DNA from: Alcaligenaceae bacterium
Lineage (GTDB): Bacteria > Pseudomonadota > Gammaproteobacteria > Burkholderiales > Burkholderiaceae_B
Direction: 5' to 3'
Length of the DNA stretch: 64,000 nt
Assembly: GCA_013416445.1 (NCBI GenBank)
Contig: JACCER010000002.1
Coordinates: forward strand, 62,001-126,000
Shown: positions 18,522-28,235 of the stretch, in pieces
Layout of the letters: the number at the start of each line of letters is the position of its first letter
Numbering within the stretch: the stretch's first letter is position 1
Made by a program: the position numbers and the translations under genes
Notes under the pieces: generated by a model
The model's input: the letters and a program-made list of their open reading frames with translations, nothing else
What the model was told of the DNA's origin: nothing
The model's database searches: none

Positions 18522-18598
18522 TGGTAGGCAGTACTGGATTCGAACCAGCGACCTCTACGATGTCAACGTAGCGCTCTAACCAACTGAGCTAACCGCCT
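18522..18598 (-). tRNA. tRNA-Val (anticodon GAC)
   Basis: A 77-nt gene with encoded CCA. The acceptor stem pairs AGGCGGT with ACTGCCT (one G-T pair). The D-loop region reads TAGCTCAGTTGGTTAGAGC and the anticodon arm is CTACG-TTGACAT-CGTAG, giving anticodon GAC. The T-arm carries GGTTCGAATCC. It reads GUC/GUU valine codons. Confidence 0.96.
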
Positions 18599-18678
18599 AG
18601 AAAGAACAGCATTCTAACCTGTTTATTTACAAGGTGTCAAATTGGGGCTTGCATCTGGCTATTGCGGCGGCCACTGCA

Positions 18679-18906
18679 TCATATTGATTGCAGGATATCT
18701 TTCTCGTGATCGTCGATACTGCTGCCTATGAGCCGGCCATCTGGGGTCCAGACGCCCCACTCCGGCAAGGTGTTCAGGCGTGTGCCGGTAATGACGTAAC
18801 CACGGCACTGAATTACCCTGCCAGCCTTGATATCGACGATAAAAGCCAGCCCGCCTCCACGCGTTACATAAACCCCTGTTTTTTTAATTGTTGAAATAGT
18901 AGCCAC
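18679..18906 (-). CDS. Small protein of unknown function (75 residues)
   Basis: Starts at GTG 18906 with an excellent AGGAGG Shine-Dalgarno sequence 6 nt upstream, the best support that it is real. The sequence looks like a small beta-rich domain (GVYVTRGGGLAFIVDIKAG, then WGVWTPDGRLIG), with no signal peptide or membrane segment. I do not recognise a family. It lies upstream of tRNA-Val on the same strand. tRNA-flanking sites often collect transferred genes, but no integrase or att repeat was found here. Confidence 0.55.
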   Translation of the reverse strand: MATISTIKKTGVYVTRGGGLAFIVDIKAGRVIQCRGYVITGTRLNTLPEWGVWTPDGRLIGSSIDDHEKDILQSI

Positions 18907-19233
18907 TTTTTTCCTCCTGGCCGTTGCGCTGTGAACCCGAAAAACCTGCGCTGGCGATCAATTACTTGAGGATTGCATGCTATTGGCATGCCGTCACTAC
19001 CCAAACGAACGGTTTTTTTACCGCGTCTGGCATCTACACTCTGTAGGAACGCATTATGCGCTGACTGGCCATCCTTTTTGTAACGGCGCTTGGCGAATTG
19101 TGCAAGCACGATGCCAAACAAAGGCTATGTCAGCGTCAGTAACTATATAAATACAAAGGCATTTCCAAGACAAGCGTCAAAATACGTGAAAATCAGCTTG
19201 AGACTTAAATTATTATGACTGACAATATCTAGT

Positions 19234-19449
19234 ATGACTTCCTTACCGATTTGCCCAGCCTGTAATGTCATTTGGCGAAAAACCGCCAACGCCTTGCCTC
19301 ATCCACACTTGCAATTAATGGAAGTTCATTCGCCCGCAGAATACGGCGGCACGCTCAAGCGACAATATCGTTGCAGTACATGTGGTGCGCAATGGCTACG
19401 TTACACAGACAACCATGGTGCGGAAATTAGCTTGGAGCTATTGCCTTGA
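19234..19449 (+). CDS. Small zinc-ribbon-like protein (71 residues)
   Basis: Two Cys-x-x-Cys pairs, CPAC (residues 7-10) and CSTC near residue 48, are spaced like a four-cysteine zinc ribbon, followed by GAQWLRY. This resembles short zinc-ribbon proteins found in Burkholderiales, whose role is unknown. It is one of few plus-strand genes here and stands alone between the 75-residue gene and trpF. No strong Shine-Dalgarno sequence is visible, so the exact start is uncertain. Confidence 0.55.
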   Translation: MTSLPICPACNVIWRKTANALPHPHLQLMEVHSPAEYGGTLKRQYRCSTCGAQWLRYTDNHGAEISLELLP

Positions 19450-19507
19450 GGCAATCTGCGCTCCTGGATGAACGCCACGGCTTGTTTGCCGGATTACACG
19501 CTACGCG

Positions 19508-20161
19508 CTAAACGCCGCGTACAGCAGCCATGAACTGCGCTATCTTCTGGCTGGACTTCACCCCTGGCGAGACTTCGACACCACTACTGACATCGACCGC
19601 ATAAGGCCGGACTGCCGCGATACGCTCGGCCACTGAGCTGGGATTCAGGCCGCCGGCAAGCACCAAGGCCTGAGTGTTGCAAGCGGCTTGCACCGACCGC
19701 AACAGGCTGCTATCAAGGACCAGACCGCTGCCTCCGTAGGTATCGCTATAGCTATCGAACAGCCAGGCACTGGCTGACTGATATGCCTGGCAAGCCTGCA
19801 ATAAGCCTTCTGCGGTATCCAGACCGGGCGCGCCCACGCGAAAAGCACGCATGTACCGGTGGCCGAAACTGGCGCAGTATTGCGGCGACTCATCACCATG
19901 AAACTGCAACAGATCAGGCTGCACTAGCCGGATGGTGTCTTGCACCTCTTGGACAGTTGCGTTGACAAACAAGACCACTACATTCACGAAGGCAGGCACG
20001 GCTGCACGCAACGCGCGGGCCTGCTCGATACTGACCGCACGTGAGCTTTTGGGATACATGACCAGCCCGATTGCATCGACACCTGCCTGCACGGCGGCTT
20101 GCACATCGTCAGGCCGAGTCAGGCCGCAGATTTTGACACGGGTACGAAATGGTATGAGCAT
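19508..20161 (-). CDS. trpF: Phosphoribosylanthranilate isomerase
   Basis: A 217-residue TIM-barrel protein of normal TrpF length. It catalyses the Amadori rearrangement of N-(5-phosphoribosyl)anthranilate in tryptophan synthesis. Visible motifs are VKICGLTRPDD with the catalytic Cys12, the phosphate-binding LAGGLNPSSVAERI, the catalytic Asp in WLFDS, and VDVSSGVEVSPGVK. In many Betaproteobacteria trpF sits between truA and trpB. Here two TRAP permease genes separate it from truA, and no trpB follows. It starts 15 bp after the TRAP large-permease stop, so it may be expressed from the TRAP transcript. Confidence 0.95.
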   Translation of the reverse strand: MLIPFRTRVKICGLTRPDDVQAAVQAGVDAIGLVMYPKSSRAVSIEQARALRAAVPAFVNVVVLFVNATVQEVQDTIRLVQPDLLQFHGDESPQYCASFGHRYMRAFRVGAPGLDTAEGLLQACQAYQSASAWLFDSYSDTYGGSGLVLDSSLLRSVQAACNTQALVLAGGLNPSSVAERIAAVRPYAVDVSSGVEVSPGVKSSQKIAQFMAAVRGV

Positions 20162-20176
20162 AGTGGCACAGTCTAG

Positions 20177-21862
20177 TTATTTGAACGCCGCCCCGGCGTC
20201 ATCAGCATCGGTATTGGCGTTATCGCCATAGCCATCCGAACCATAGGTAGCTTCGGCGCCAAACTTGATGGTGGACGGATCAACCGTAGACACCTCGTCT
20301 TTGTAATGTGTAACCATGCCGGGAAACACCATGACAGCCGCGACCATGGCAACCTGAATACAGATAAACGGTACCGATCCCCAATAGATTTGACCAGTCG
20401 TTACCTTGGGAATCAGTTTTCCGGTAACACGATCGTGATAATCTTCTTTGGGGGCGACAGAACGCAAATAGAACAACGCAAAACCAAACGGTGGGTGTAT
20501 AAATGACGTTTGCATATTGACTGCCAACAATACACCGAACCAGATCAGGTCTATGCCCATTTTATCGGCCACCGGCCCCAGCAAAGGAACGATAATAAAG
20601 GCCAGCTCGAAAAAATCAAGGAAAAACGCCAAGAAGAAAGTCAACAGACTGACAACGATAAGAAAGCCCCATTCTCCGCCAGGCAAGCCGATAAGCAGGT
20701 GCTCGACCCACAAGTCGCCATTGACGCCGCGAAAGCTCAGACTGAATACGGTGGACCCCACCAGGATAAAAACCACGAAACAAGACAGCTTGGTCGTGGT
20801 GTCCATGGCCTGCTTCAGCAGCGCAAACGAAAACCGACCACGCGATACCGCCATGATCAATGCCCCTACCGCACCCATGGCGCCGCCTTCGGTGGGTGTG
20901 GCCACACCAATGAAAATGGTGCCTAGTACCAGGAAAATGAGAAACAGCGGCGGGATCATGACGAAAGTAACCCGCTCGGCAATTTCAGACAGCAGCCCCA
21001 GGCGCAAGGTTTTGTTGACCAACGCAATGACCAGCGCCGTAATGCCCCAGCCCATCAGAATAATGACCACACGCTCATCGACGGGTATTTGCGCATGTTC
21101 GCTGAAATAATACTCGGAACCGAAATAGGAAACAGTAGAAGCAATGACCGTAAGAATGGCAAGCGAGCGCAACCCGCGGCTGCCATCGGGCTTGACGTAA
21201 ATACGGGCTTCGACTGGCAAAGCCGGCGCGCTGGCAGGCCTGAGCAACGACACAATCACTACATAAACAATATAGGCAAACGCCAACAGCAGGCCCGGCA
21301 CCATGGCGCCCCGGTACATATCGCCTATGGAACGCCCAAGCTGGTCAGCCAGAATGATAAGCACCAAGGATGGTGGAATAATTTGCGACAAGGTTCCCGA
21401 GGCGGCAATAACCCCAGCCGCCAGGCGCCGGTCGTAGCCGTAGCGCAGCATGATGGGCAAGGAAATCAGGCCCATGGAAATGACCGAGGCCGACACCACT
21501 CCGGTGGTCGCTGCCAGCATGGCGCCCACCAGCACCACGGCAATGGCCAGCCCGCCGCGTATCGGACCAAACAGCTGGCCAACAGTTTCAAGCAGATCTT
21601 CGGCCATGCCTGAGCGTTCGAGTATCAGCCCCATGAGCGTAAAAAACGGCACTGCCAGCAAGGTATCGTTGGCAACTATGCCAAATACGCGCTGCGGCAA
21701 GGCCTGGAACAAGGCGGGTTGCATCAGATCGAGTTGGATAGCCACCAGGCCATACAGAATACCGTTGGCGGCCAGTGAAAAAGCGACGGGAAAGCCCAGC
21801 AACAAAAACAGGATCAAGTTGATAAACATGATCGGGGCCAGGTTATCGATAAAAAACTCCAT
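20177..21862 (-). CDS. TRAP transporter large permease (DctM family, long form)
   Basis: A 561-residue membrane protein with more than ten hydrophobic segments. DctM subunits form the transport path of sodium-driven TRAP uptake systems. It is longer than the usual 425 residues because of an insert near residues 215-260, typical of the subgroup annotated for mannitol/chloroaromatic or 2-oxoacid substrates. Motifs seen are FFTLMGLILERSGMAEDLL, ATTGVVSASVISMG and a C-terminal HPPFGFALFYLRSVAP. It starts 2 bp after the small-permease stop. No periplasmic DctP receptor is adjacent. The substrate is unknown. Confidence 0.92.
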   Translation of the reverse strand: MEFFIDNLAPIMFINLILFLLLGFPVAFSLAANGILYGLVAIQLDLMQPALFQALPQRVFGIVANDTLLAVPFFTLMGLILERSGMAEDLLETVGQLFGPIRGGLAIAVVLVGAMLAATTGVVSASVISMGLISLPIMLRYGYDRRLAAGVIAASGTLSQIIPPSLVLIILADQLGRSIGDMYRGAMVPGLLLAFAYIVYVVIVSLLRPASAPALPVEARIYVKPDGSRGLRSLAILTVIASTVSYFGSEYYFSEHAQIPVDERVVIILMGWGITALVIALVNKTLRLGLLSEIAERVTFVMIPPLFLIFLVLGTIFIGVATPTEGGAMGAVGALIMAVSRGRFSFALLKQAMDTTTKLSCFVVFILVGSTVFSLSFRGVNGDLWVEHLLIGLPGGEWGFLIVVSLLTFFLAFFLDFFELAFIIVPLLGPVADKMGIDLIWFGVLLAVNMQTSFIHPPFGFALFYLRSVAPKEDYHDRVTGKLIPKVTTGQIYWGSVPFICIQVAMVAAVMVFPGMVTHYKDEVSTVDPSTIKFGAEATYGSDGYGDNANTDADDAGAAFK

Positions 21863-21864
21863 GA

Positions 21865-22500
21865 CTAACGACCCTTGCTTGTTGTGTTTTGATTAGTGCT
21901 TTCTGGATTCCCGTCGGCCATCATGCGAATTTCATCAGCCAACTGTTCTTCAGCGCTTTTTTCAGCGATGCGGGCGGTGGGGTCGGGGCAGATGCCCATT
22001 AAAAACCCTATGCATTTGATCAAGTGCGACAGCCCCGCCAGAATCAGTAAGCCAAACCCGACAGGAATCAACAGTTTTGCCGGCCAGCGTATCAAGCCCC
22101 CCGTATTGGACGAGAGCTCGTGCAAAACAAATGATTCGTAAAAATAGGGCAAGGACAGCCAAAAGATAAGCATGCAAGCGGGGAACAAGAAAAACAACAC
22201 CCCAAAAATTTCTATTATTATTTGCGTGCGCTTGGAGAAGCGTTGCGACAAGACGTCGACCCGTACGTGCTCGTTACGCAAGAAGGTATAGCCTGCCGCC
22301 AACAGGAAAATGGCGCCGAACAAATACCACTGCAATTCCAGCCAGGCATTGGAGCTGACGTTGAATATCTTGCGTATGGTGGCGTTGGTGGCGCTGACCA
22401 GCACCACAACCAGGGTCAACCAAATTACAACCTGCCCCACCCTTTGGTTTATGTTGTCGATGATTTTCGATATAGCCAGTAAGAATTTCATGAGTTCCAC
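21865..22500 (-). CDS. TRAP transporter small permease (DctQ family)
   Basis: A 211-residue protein with four hydrophobic segments and the DctQ features NAWLELQWYLFGAIFLLAAGYT and NEHVRVDVLSQRFS. It pairs with the large permease directly downstream. A second in-frame ATG three codons in (22491) is an alternative start. The C-terminal tail (about 45 residues, acidic then polar) is cytoplasmic. Confidence 0.92.
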   Translation of the reverse strand: MELMKFLLAISKIIDNINQRVGQVVIWLTLVVVLVSATNATIRKIFNVSSNAWLELQWYLFGAIFLLAAGYTFLRNEHVRVDVLSQRFSKRTQIIIEIFGVLFFLFPACMLIFWLSLPYFYESFVLHELSSNTGGLIRWPAKLLIPVGFGLLILAGLSHLIKCIGFLMGICPDPTARIAEKSAEEQLADEIRMMADGNPESTNQNTTSKGR

Positions 22501-22652
22501 TCAGGTGGGTGACAGCGCCTTCGACTTTGTGGCTGCGTAACGAGCAGGCTTTTGGCACACAAAAGCTTACAAGTATAGACGATACGCTAGGCTGGAAACG
22601 GCCTGAATTCTATACGATTCAACAGTGCCGCACCCTTGGTGTATGCCCTTGG

Positions 22653-23465
22653 TCAAGGCATAAATGGACTTAGTCCCAAATGTGAAAATATGGCCTGGCT
22701 GGCCAGGACGAGGGGCAGTTGAAATTGAGGCGGATAATCAGCCCCTATCAAATACAGGCCGTCGGGTGCATACGTAGGAGCGGCCTGGCGGCGATCACGT
22801 TGTGCCAACAGGGTGTTGATCCAGGACGGGGCCTGCTTGCCCTGCCCTATGTACAGCAATGCCCCCATCAGGTTGCGTATCATGTGATGCAGGAATGCAT
22901 TGGCCTGGAAGGTAAACAGAAAAAAGTCACCATGCTGCGCTATATCTAAAGACTGCAGTGTACGTATGGGACTGGCCGCCTGGCACTGGGACGAGCGAAA
23001 ACTGCTGAAATCATGTTCCCCCAGCAAGCGCTGGGCGGCGTCGCGCATGTGATCCAGATTCAAGGCATGGTAGCACCAGCCAACACGGCCATGCAGCAAA
23101 GGCGAACGCACCCTGGCGTTGCGCACCACATACAGATAACTGCGCGAAACAGCCGAAAACCTGGCATGAAAGGAATCAGGCACAACTTGCGCCCACTGCA
23201 CTGCCACACTGTCTGGCAGCAAGGCATTCAAGCCGCGCACCCAGGATTCCAGGCGCCTATCGGCCGTGGTGTCGATATGCACAACCTGCCCCAGCGCATG
23301 CACGCCGGTATCAGTGCGCCCTGCGCAAATGGTGCCTGCTGGTTGAGCCAAAAAGCGTTTCAGGGCTGATTCAAGGCTGTCTTGCACCGTGCGCCCGCCC
23401 GGTTGTGTCTGCCACCCTTGCCAGAAGGAGCCATCGTAGGCTACCCCTAAGGCCATGCGCGGCAT
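22653..23465 (-). CDS. truA: tRNA pseudouridine(38-40) synthase
   Basis: A 270-residue protein of normal TruA length, with catalytic Asp52 in [17 protein letters not shown]. It makes pseudouridine at positions 38-40 of many tRNAs. Other family motifs are [15 protein letters not shown] at the N-terminus and [19 protein letters not shown] in the C-terminal half. It starts 2 bp after the fimV stop, in the conserved asd-fimV-truA order. Confidence 0.96.
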   Translation of the reverse strand: MPRMALGVAYDGSFWQGWQTQPGGRTVQDSLESALKRFLAQPAGTICAGRTDTGVHALGQVVHIDTTADRRLESWVRGLNALLPDSVAVQWAQVVPDSFHARFSAVSRSYLYVVRNARVRSPLLHGRVGWCYHALNLDHMRDAAQRLLGEHDFSSFRSSQCQAASPIRTLQSLDIAQHGDFFLFTFQANAFLHHMIRNLMGALLYIGQGKQAPSWINTLLAQRDRRQAAPTYAPDGLYLIGADYPPQFQLPLVLASQAIFSHLGLSPFMP

Positions 23466-23467
23466 GA

Positions 23468-25204
23468 TCAGCCTTTTCGGGAATGCGGTTCGTTGGGCAA
23501 TGCCTGCTCTAAATCAAGATTGATCTTGTCGAGCTTTTCTTGAACCATGGCTTCGGTAATGAGCCTGCCGTGATCATCGCCATCGCGAGCCGCGTTGGCC
23601 CGGCGAAGTATCCAGGCAATGATCAGCACGATCAATGCCAGCAAGCCAGTAATGACACCCAGCATATGCTCTTGTATCCACGACACGGTTTTTTCTGCCT
23701 TAGTTGAAATAGGTTGTGCCACGCCGTTTGCCCGACTGGCATCCGACGCGGCAGCATTGTTGGGAGTGTTATTGGCTGCAACCGCAGCAGCCCCAGGCGC
23801 CGCGTTGCTTGCCGCAGCGCCGCCAGCCGCAGGGGCGGGCTGTGTATTGGCCGCTGGCGCGCCAGGCAAGCCATTGCTGCTGGCAAGCATACCAGTGCCC
23901 GTGCCACCGCTGCTTGCGCTACCGTTGCTGGTTGCACCTTGCGCACCCGTGCCAGGCGCTTCGGTAGATGGGCTGCTGGCGCCGCCAGTAACCGCATTGG
24001 CCGCATCGGCCAGCGATGAGCCCAGACCTTTCACGCCATCGACCAACAGACCCGTGGCGGCTTCGCCCTGGGACTGCAATGCCTGGTTCAGGTTTTTTAC
24101 ATTTTGCTCGAGCTGGGATACCCGGGCTTCGGCATCTTTGATGCCTTTTTGCGTAGACACGCGGTTGTCGGCCTGCTGATCAGGCAACGCGCCGCCCTGC
24201 GCACCGGCTGCGCCCGAAGCGCCCACCACCCCTGGCGCCTTGCTTGCGCCACCAGCGGCGCCCTTGGCCGGCTGGCTGCCGGACAAGCGCAATTGATCGC
24301 GCGGCCCCACTGCGGGCGCAGATGCCAGCGGCGTACTGTCGGATGAAACCAGCCCCCGGGCCGCTGCACCTTCTTGGTGTACCACAGTGCCAGCCTGGCC
24401 TGCAGCGCGTTGTCGATACAAAGCGAAAGCCTGCGCCTGCTGCTGAAAAATCCGTCGGGCTTCGCGGTCGGATATGGCAGTCAGCCCAGCCATATCAGGC
24501 ATGGACAACATGGAACCCGCTTTGACGAGATTGACATTATGTTCAATGAAAGCCTGGGGATTGGCCCGCTGCAGCGCGATCATCATTTGGTAGACCGTTA
24601 CGCCAGGTACGGCATGCCGCCGCGCCACAGCGAACATGGTGTCGTGCGACCTTACCCGCAGTGTGCCTTGTGAAGCATGCAGGCCAGCAACAGCAGGACT
24701 GCCGGCTGTAACCGTGGTACCCGCGCTTTGCTGCGCAGGCGCGGGCGCTGCCTGCCGCAAGTTTGCGGCACCTGCCTGGGTCAGCAAGCTGACCTGAAAA
24801 CGCTGCTGGCCTGTTGCGGTTTTGACATCGAGCAGCAGATCAGCAACCGGCTTATCGAAGGGCTGGGTCGAGCGCACCTGTATAACCTTGGTGCCAGCGG
24901 TAAAGCCATCAACCAGGCGGGTTTGCAAACTGCCCAAGTCTACGGGGGGCGTCAAGCCCGCCTGCGACCAAGCCCCAGCCGGAGCCGGCGACACTGAAAT
25001 GGAACGTAAGTCGTCGGCGCTAAGCTGGGTAACGGGAACATCGATGCGCAAGGGTTGCCCCAAGGCGGACACAATACGCGTATGCCCAAAGTTTGCCGCC
25101 TGCGCCGCCGAACATGTAAGCAAAGCCGCCGCCAGTGCTCCGACCAAAGGCTTAGTATTCAAGACTAACGCAACAGACGGAAACACCCAGCGGGACAAAT
25201 ACAT
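23468..25204 (-). CDS. fimV: FimV/HubP-like peptidoglycan-binding polar protein
   Basis: A 578-residue single-pass protein. It has an N-terminal signal region ending near [21 protein letters not shown], which is the FimV N-terminal motif. A LysM-like segment lies near residues 180-235 ([20 protein letters not shown]), a coiled coil near 355-385, and a long Ala/Gly/Ser/Pro-rich linker follows. One transmembrane helix ([21 protein letters not shown]) precedes a short cytoplasmic tail. The larger FimV proteins of pseudomonads have a long cytoplasmic TPR region, and here that is reduced to about 45 residues. It probably organises the cell pole or type IV pili. The genes asd and truA flank it, as in other Betaproteobacteria. 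Confidence 0.88.
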   Translation of the reverse strand: MYLSRWVFPSVALVLNTKPLVGALAAALLTCSAAQAANFGHTRIVSALGQPLRIDVPVTQLSADDLRSISVSPAPAGAWSQAGLTPPVDLGSLQTRLVDGFTAGTKVIQVRSTQPFDKPVADLLLDVKTATGQQRFQVSLLTQAGAANLRQAAPAPAQQSAGTTVTAGSPAVAGLHASQGTLRVRSHDTMFAVARRHAVPGVTVYQMMIALQRANPQAFIEHNVNLVKAGSMLSMPDMAGLTAISDREARRIFQQQAQAFALYRQRAAGQAGTVVHQEGAAARGLVSSDSTPLASAPAVGPRDQLRLSGSQPAKGAAGGASKAPGVVGASGAAGAQGGALPDQQADNRVSTQKGIKDAEARVSQLEQNVKNLNQALQSQGEAATGLLVDGVKGLGSSLADAANAVTGGASSPSTEAPGTGAQGATSNGSASSGGTGTGMLASSNGLPGAPAANTQPAPAAGGAAASNAAPGAAAVAANNTPNNAAASDASRANGVAQPISTKAEKTVSWIQEHMLGVITGLLALIVLIIAWILRRANAARDGDDHGRLITEAMVQEKLDKINLDLEQALPNEPHSRKG

Positions 25205-25206
25205 GT

Positions 25207-26337
25207 TTACAGTTCACCTAAAGTAATGCGCAACATTCTGCGTAGCGGTTCAGCCGCCCCCCATAATAGCTGATCGCCTACGGTAAAAGCGCTTAGGTAC
25301 TCTGGCCCCATAGACATTTTACGCAAACGGCCTACAGGGATATCGAGCGTGCCGGTAACCGCCACTGGCGTGAGTTGCTGCATGGTGGCATCGCGTTCGT
25401 TGGGCACGACCTTGGCCCACTGGGAGCCTTCACGCAAGATATCGCTGATTTCATCGAGGGGGACATCGCGCTTCAGCTTGATGGTTAGCGCCTGGCTATG
25501 ACAGCGCATGGCGCCTATGCGCACACACAGGCCGTCGATGGGCGTGGGTGCCGTACCAAAGGCTTCGCCGCGCCCCAGGATTTTATTGGTTTCAGCCTGA
25601 CCCTTCCATTCTTCGCGTGTCATGCCGTTGCCCAGATCTTTGTCTATCCAGGGAATAAGACTGCCACCCAGCGGAACGCCAAATTGATCACGGGGAAGAT
25701 TGGGGTCTTGTTGCGTTTGCAATACGCCGCGGTCGATATCGAGAATGGCCGACGCAGGGTCATCTAGCTTGAGCTTGACTGCCGCATTGATCAGGCCGAA
25801 CTGGGTAAGCAGTTCGCGCATGTGCTGAGCCCCGCCACCCGAGGCAGCCTGGTAGGTCATGCTGCTCATCCATTCGACCAGGTCGTTGTTGAACAGGCCT
25901 GACAAGCCCATGAGCATGCAGCTTACTGTGCAATTGCCGCCTATGAAATTTTTAACGCCGCGCTGCAATGCGGCATCGATGACAGGGCGATTGACCGGAT
26001 CAAGCACCAGAATGGCGTCATCGTTCATGCGCAGGGTGCTGGCGGCGTCTATCCAGACGCCATCCCAGCCTGCCGCCCGCAACTTGGGATAAACGGCAGA
26101 AGTGTAGTCGCCGCCTTGAGCCGTTAGAATAATGGGCAATTTTTTCAGTGCGTCGATGTTGTAGGCATCTTGCAAAGGGCCTGCGCCATCGGCCCAGGCC
26201 GGCGCTGCCCCACCCGCATTGCTGGTGGAAAAAAACACCGGCTGGAACAAGGAAAAATCATTCTCGTCGCGCATACGCTGCATGAGGACCGAACCCACCA
26301 TGCCGCGCCACCCGACCAAACCCACTACTTGGCTCAT
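25207..26337 (-). CDS. asd: Aspartate-semialdehyde dehydrogenase
   Basis: A 376-residue protein of the Gram-negative Asd type. It reduces aspartyl phosphate to the semialdehyde, the branch point to lysine/diaminopimelate, threonine and methionine. The NADP loop [17 protein letters not shown] is at the N-terminus, and the catalytic Cys136 lies in [10 protein letters not shown]. Its position between leuB and fimV is conserved in Burkholderiales. It starts 41 bp after the leuB stop. Confidence 0.97.
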   Translation of the reverse strand: MSQVVGLVGWRGMVGSVLMQRMRDENDFSLFQPVFFSTSNAGGAAPAWADGAGPLQDAYNIDALKKLPIILTAQGGDYTSAVYPKLRAAGWDGVWIDAASTLRMNDDAILVLDPVNRPVIDAALQRGVKNFIGGNCTVSCMLMGLSGLFNNDLVEWMSSMTYQAASGGGAQHMRELLTQFGLINAAVKLKLDDPASAILDIDRGVLQTQQDPNLPRDQFGVPLGGSLIPWIDKDLGNGMTREEWKGQAETNKILGRGEAFGTAPTPIDGLCVRIGAMRCHSQALTIKLKRDVPLDEISDILREGSQWAKVVPNERDATMQQLTPVAVTGTLDIPVGRLRKMSMGPEYLSAFTVGDQLLWGAAEPLRRMLRITLGEL

Positions 26338-26378
26338 GTTGCTGTCGCTTTAAAAAAATAACAATCGGATCTGAAACA

Positions 26379-27455
26379 TTATTTTAATGCTTTCAGTATG
26401 GCATCACCCATTTCACTGGTGGAAACTTTGGTGGCGCCAGCTTCGTAAATGTCGGCTGTACGCAAGCCTTGCTCGAGAACAGCCTGTACCGCCGCTTCAA
26501 TGCGGTCAGCCTGGCCGGCTTCTTGCAGGGAATAACGCAGCATCATGGCGCTTGACAGTATGGTTGCCAACGGATTGGCAATGTTCTGGCCCGCGATATC
26601 GGGGGCGGAACCATGGCTGGGTTCGTACAAACCCTGATTGGACGCATTCAACGAGGCCGAAGGCAGCATGCCTATGGAACCCGTCAGCATGGCGGCTTCA
26701 TCAGATAGTATATCGCCGAATAAGTTGCCCGTAACAATGACATCGAATTCTTTGGGTGCGCGCACCAGCTGCATGGCGGCATTATCGACATACATATGCG
26801 AGAGTTCGACATCTGGGTATTCCGCAGCCACGGTGATCATGATGTCGCGCCAGAACTGCGAGGTTTCCAGCACATTGGCCTTATCAACACTACACAGTTT
26901 TTTGCTGCGCTTTTGCGCCGCCTGAAACGCCACATGAGCAATGCGCCGCACTTCGGTTTCAGCGTAATGCATGGTGTCGTAACCCTGGCGCTCACCCTTG
27001 TATGGGCCACTTTCCACCTCGCGTACCCCGCGTGGCTGGCCAAAATAAATATCGCCAGTCAGTTCGCGCACGATCAGGATGTCCAGCCCGGACACCACTT
27101 CAGGCTTGAGCGAAGAGGCATTCGCCAGTTGGGGATACAAAATGGCAGGCCGCAAATTGGCGAACAGGCTCAGCGCCTTGCGCAGGCCCAGTATGGCTTG
27201 CTCGGGGCGAAATTCGCGCGCCAGCTTATCGTACTTCCAGTCGCCTACGGCGCCAAACAGGATGGCGCTTGAATTCTTGGCCAGCTCCAGTGTGGAAGGC
27301 GGCAAGGGATGGCCGTGGAGATCGTAGGCTGCACCGCCTACAGGCGCTGTATTCAGTTCAATGTCTAGGCCTAGCGCAGTCAGTACACGCACAGCCTGTT
27401 CGGTAATTTCAACGCCAATTCCGTCACCCGGAAGGACAGCAATTTTATGACTCAT
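26379..27455 (-). CDS. leuB: 3-isopropylmalate dehydrogenase
   Basis: A 358-residue protein of full length. It oxidises and decarboxylates 3-isopropylmalate in leucine synthesis using NAD. Family motifs seen are [18 protein letters not shown], the [13 protein letters not shown] loop, [12 protein letters not shown] and [24 protein letters not shown]. Two hairpins and a dispersed palindrome separate it from leuD, so its level may be set separately from leuCD. Confidence 0.97.
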   Translation of the reverse strand: MSHKIAVLPGDGIGVEITEQAVRVLTALGLDIELNTAPVGGAAYDLHGHPLPPSTLELAKNSSAILFGAVGDWKYDKLAREFRPEQAILGLRKALSLFANLRPAILYPQLANASSLKPEVVSGLDILIVRELTGDIYFGQPRGVREVESGPYKGERQGYDTMHYAETEVRRIAHVAFQAAQKRSKKLCSVDKANVLETSQFWRDIMITVAAEYPDVELSHMYVDNAAMQLVRAPKEFDVIVTGNLFGDILSDEAAMLTGSIGMLPSASLNASNQGLYEPSHGSAPDIAGQNIANPLATILSSAMMLRYSLQEAGQADRIEAAVQAVLEQGLRTADIYEAGATKVSTSEMGDAILKALK

Positions 27456-27491
27456 TATTTTTCCTAGATATGTTGCTTTTGCGCAACAGAA

Positions 27492-27515
27492 AAGGGCTGC
27501 GTTACCGCGGCCCTT
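27492..27515. other. Hairpin between leuD and leuB
   Basis: AAGGGCTGCG (27492-27501) and CGCGGCCCTT (27506-27515) pair with one mismatch around TTAC. On the minus strand TTTTCTG follows. It could be a partial terminator or a processing hairpin within the leuCDB transcript. A smaller GTTGC/GCAAC stem lies beside it at 27472-27487. Confidence 0.45.
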
Positions 27516-27536
27516 GGCTTTATGGGTGACTGTTAT

Positions 27537-27571
27537 TTGTCGGATTAGGGCTCAGGCCCGTCATCCGACAA
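27537..27571. repeat. Dispersed palindrome family copy between leuD and leuB
   Basis: TTGTCGGAT (27537-27545) and ATCCGACAA (27563-27571) are perfect 9-bp arms around a 17-bp centre that itself contains GGGC/GCCC. It lies just after the leuD stop codon. Confidence 0.8.
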
Positions 27572-27575
27572 TTAA

Positions 27576-28226
27576 TCAGCCTATGGGGTTGGCAGCCAGC
27601 CAAGGATGGCGCGCCAGCCTTTCGGCTTCGAAAGCGCGAATGGTATCGGACTTTTCGAGCGTGAGCGCGATCTCATCGAGGCCATTGATTAAACAGTGCT
27701 TGCGAAACGGTTCGATATCGAAAGCCAGTTCACGGTCGTCTTGAGTAATAAGCACCTGACGCTCAAGATCGATACGCAATTTGTAGCCAACAAACGCCTT
27801 GACCTCATCAAACAGGCGGGCAATTTGCAGCTCGGGCAAGATAATGGGCAACAGGCCGTTCTTGAAGCTGTTGTTGAAGAAGATGTCGGCATAAGACGGC
27901 GCAACCACAGCCCGGAAGCCATATTGCGTCAGCGCCCAGGGCGCGTGTTCGCGGCTGGAGCCGCAACCGAAATTCTTGCGCGCCAACAAAACCGAGGCGC
28001 CCTGATAACGCGGCTGGTTCAACATGAAGTCTGGATTAAGCGGACGCTTGCTGTTGTCCATGCCTGGCTCGCCATGATCCAGATAACGCAGTTCGTCGAA
28101 GAGGTTTTCGCCAAAACCGGTGCGCTTGATGGATTTCAAAAACTGCTTGGGTATGATCAGGTCGGTATCGACGTTTTCGCGGTCAAGCGGCGCTACCAGG
28201 CCATGATGGGTCGTAAATGCTTGCAT
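27576..28226 (-). CDS. leuD: 3-isopropylmalate dehydratase small subunit
   Basis: A 216-residue protein of normal length. With LeuC it isomerises 2- to 3-isopropylmalate. Motifs seen are [29 protein letters not shown] and [11 protein letters not shown]. It begins 9 bp after the leuC stop, so the two subunits are co-expressed. Confidence 0.97.
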   Translation of the reverse strand: MQAFTTHHGLVAPLDRENVDTDLIIPKQFLKSIKRTGFGENLFDELRYLDHGEPGMDNSKRPLNPDFMLNQPRYQGASVLLARKNFGCGSSREHAPWALTQYGFRAVVAPSYADIFFNNSFKNGLLPIILPELQIARLFDEVKAFVGYKLRIDLERQVLITQDDRELAFDIEPFRKHCLINGLDEIALTLEKSDTIRAFEAERLARHPWLAANPIG

Positions 28227-28235
28227 GATGGCTTC

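Noticed and set aside
18864-19121. 85-codon ORF on the minus strand upstream of the 75-residue gene
   Set aside because: It overlaps the better-supported gene by 43 bp and has a poor start context and no recognisable features. It could be a relic, but there is not enough support.
19489-19516. Another copy of the dispersed palindrome near trpF
   Set aside because: Only a half-match (CCGGATTACACGC...GCGCTAA), too weak to call.
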